Assembly: GCF_900110605.1 (NCBI RefSeq)
Contig: NZ_FOFI01000002.1
Coordinates: 744,001-808,000, forward strand
From: Epilithonimonas lactis
Lineage (GTDB): Bacteria; Bacteroidota; Bacteroidia; Flavobacteriales; Weeksellaceae
Reading direction: 5' to 3'
DNA: 64,000 nt
Shown here: positions 62,602 through 64,000 of the stretch, in pieces
How positions within the stretch are numbered: the first letter of the stretch is position 1
How the letters are laid out: the number at the start of each line of letters is the position of its first letter
Program-made: the position numbers and the translations under genes
Notes under the pieces: model-generated
Databases searched by the model: none
The model's input: the letters and a program-made list of their open reading frames with translations, nothing else
Told to the model about the DNA's origin: nothing

Positions 62602-62631
62602 CAAATATACAAATTATTACGAAGTCAGCAA
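62602..62631 (-). promoter_or_regulatory. Promoter of the tRNA-Val group
   Basis: On the minus strand TTG (62631-62629), 19 bases, TATATTTG (62609-62602): a full TTG-N19-TAnnTTTG match. The TTG lies inside the 3' end of folC. Confidence 0.75.
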
Positions 62632-63858
62632 ATTTTTTTCTAAAAAATCTCCCACTACAAAGTTGCTTCCGCCAATAAAAATCATTTCTCCAGCTTTACA
62701 ATTCTGTGTTGCAGAAAGATAACCATCCTGAACGTTTTGAAAAATTTTGTAATTAATTTCACTTTTTTTCAGCAGGTCTTCATAAGTTTCGGGATTTCGG
62801 CCTCGGTTGACGTTTGGTTTTACAAAATAGTAGTTTTCATTTTTGGGCAAAATTTCCAAAACTTCATCAATTTTTTTATCATTTACAAAACCAAGAACTA
62901 TATGTTTGTGCTGAGAATATTCATTCAATTGATTGAAAACTTCTTCCAGTCCAGCTTTGTTATGACCAGTATCACAAATCGTCAAAGGATTTTGTGAGAA
63001 CTCAAACCAGCGTCCGATGAAGTTGGTGTTTTTAGATACATTCGAAAGGCCATAATTTATATTTTCCTCAGTAATTGTCAAATTCTGTCTTCTCAACTCA
63101 TCAATCAAAGCTAAAACGACTCTGATGTTCTTTTTTTGATACTTGCCTTTAAGGTCAGATTCTAACGAAGTTTCAATCGTTGTTGCATCAATGAACTCAG
63201 CATTCATTTCTTTTGCTTTATTAATGATAATGTCGCGAACAGGAATCTTCTCATCTCCAGAAATAATAGGAATGTTTTCTTTGATGATGCCTGCTTTTTC
63301 AAAAGCAATTTCTTCAATCGTCTCACCCAAAAGGTCTTGATGGTCCAATTGAACATTCGTAATTGCAGAAACCAACGGCTTAATGATGTTCGTAGAATCC
63401 AATCTTCCGCCCAAGCCAACTTCGATGATTGCATAATCAACTTTTTGCTGATGAAAATATTCGAAAGCCATTATGGTTGTGAATTCAAAAAAAGAAGGCT
63501 GGATTTCGCTCGGTAATTCTTTTAATTTCTGGATGAAATCGTAAACAAATTCCTTATTGCAATTCTTACCATTCACTTTGATTCGTTCCGTAAAATCTAC
63601 CAAATGTGGCGAATTATAAAGCCCGATTTTATAACCTGATTCCTGAAGCACGGAAGCCAACATATTGCTCGTAGAACCTTTACCGTTGGTCCCGCCGATA
63701 TGAATCGTTTTGATTTTATCCTGAGGATTTCCAAAAAAGTCACAGAGTTTTTTGATGTTTTCAAGTCCAGGTTTGTAGGCTGAAGAACCATCTCTTTGAT
63801 AATTTGGAGCCTGGGCAAAAAGCCAATCAACGGCTTCCTGATATTCGTGTGAATTCAT
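62617..63858 (-). CDS. folC: Folylpolyglutamate/dihydrofolate synthase FolC
   Basis: Adds glutamate to dihydropteroate or folates with ATP. The 413-residue protein has the P-loop GGTNGKGS (55-62), the family segment YNSPHLVDFTERI, DYAIIEVGLGGRLDSTN, and the C-terminal domain with ICDTGHNKAGLEEV. A promoter box lies at 63875-63882, so its leader is short. The promoter of the tRNA group overlaps its 3' end. Confidence 0.95.
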   Translation of the reverse strand: MNSHEYQEAVDWLFAQAPNYQRDGSSAYKPGLENIKKLCDFFGNPQDKIKTIHIGGTNGKGSTSNMLASVLQESGYKIGLYNSPHLVDFTERIKVNGKNCNKEFVYDFIQKLKELPSEIQPSFFEFTTIMAFEYFHQQKVDYAIIEVGLGGRLDSTNIIKPLVSAITNVQLDHQDLLGETIEEIAFEKAGIIKENIPIISGDEKIPVRDIIINKAKEMNAEFIDATTIETSLESDLKGKYQKKNIRVVLALIDELRRQNLTITEENINYGLSNVSKNTNFIGRWFEFSQNPLTICDTGHNKAGLEEVFNQLNEYSQHKHIVLGFVNDKKIDEVLEILPKNENYYFVKPNVNRGRNPETYEDLLKKSEINYKIFQNVQDGYLSATQNCKAGEMIFIGGSNFVVGDFLEKNLLTS

Positions 63859-63874
63859 ATTTCAAAATGAATTA

Positions 63875-63882
63875 CAAATTTA
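63875..63882 (-). promoter_or_regulatory. Promoter -7 box of folC
   Basis: Minus-strand TAAATTTG matches TAnnTTTG, 17 bases before the start at 63858. The rest of the window to 64000 holds no gene I can support. Confidence 0.5.
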
Positions 63883-64000
63883 AAAATAAGAAGAATGTAA
63901 GGGAATTAAATCTGAAAAATTTTGACAATGAATAAAATGAAAATGAGTGAAAGCTTAAAATCTACATTTCCGATGCTCAAATTTTAGGAGATTACAAGTT

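Noticed and set aside
63928-63990. Short plus-strand frame near the window end
   Set aside because: Only about 19 codons to a stop; an overlapping frame looks protein-like but has no start.

Overview
The window is mostly core chromosome of a Bacteroidota bacterium of class Flavobacteriia, probably near Chryseobacterium/Epilithonimonas/Kaistella. The basis is the alternative complex III operon actABCDEF, type IX secretion genes (porD, gldH and two cargo proteins with C-terminal sorting domains), a bacteroidete-type omega subunit, AT-rich intergenic DNA, and many promoter-like boxes of the Bacteroidota form TAnnTTTG, some with TTG 17-19 bases upstream. The genus is an inference from gene content; no rRNA lies in the window.

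Layout. 1-8.6 kb is the end of the division and cell wall cluster: murG (cut by the window edge), murC, ftsQ, ftsA, ftsZ, then yqeY. Two small exported proteins of unknown function and a GxxExxY gene framed by inverted repeats interrupt it. 8.6-16.1 kb holds a bacilliredoxin, prs, ribosomal protein L25, a T9SS cargo protein, a GH3-family protein and two unknown membrane proteins. 16.4-21.8 kb (minus strand) is bamD-rpoZ-coaBC-porD-recN. 22-30.2 kb carries lepA, an M14 and an M1 peptidase and coaX, with unknown small genes between. 30.3-34.4 kb (minus) has VOC, tadA and Rrf2 genes, then an SGNH lipoprotein with a FadL-type porin. 34.8-39.1 kb is ricT-gldH-pbp1A, followed by selO and a polytopic membrane protein. 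42-46.7 kb (minus) has a frameshifted T9SS cargo gene, a TPR-membrane-HTH regulator and a SPOR protein. 46.9-55.3 kb is the complete act operon. 55.4-64 kb carries an exonuclease, a DUF59 protein, an OsmC-like protein, HMG-CoA lyase, pepT, sufE, two glycosyltransferases, a VanZ-like protein, three tRNA-Val genes and folC.

How it works together. The window supplies peptidoglycan synthesis and division (Mur, Fts, PBP1A), envelope biogenesis (BamD, GldH, PorD, FadL), quinol oxidation (Act), coenzyme A synthesis (CoaBC, CoaX), Fe-S handling (SufE, DUF59) and tRNA function.

I see no IS element, prophage, CRISPR array or defence island. The less ordinary material is mainly in intergenic DNA: an inverted-repeat-bounded GxxExxY unit, three copies of a two-hairpin repeat whose stems covary, three copies of a second repeat with conserved ends and a variable core hairpin, four long imperfect hairpins built from unrelated short words, and a 10-bp inverted repeat upstream of ricT. 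Among genes, the clearest anomalies are the single-base frameshift in the T9SS cargo gene and an OsmC-like protein with serine at both expected cysteine positions.
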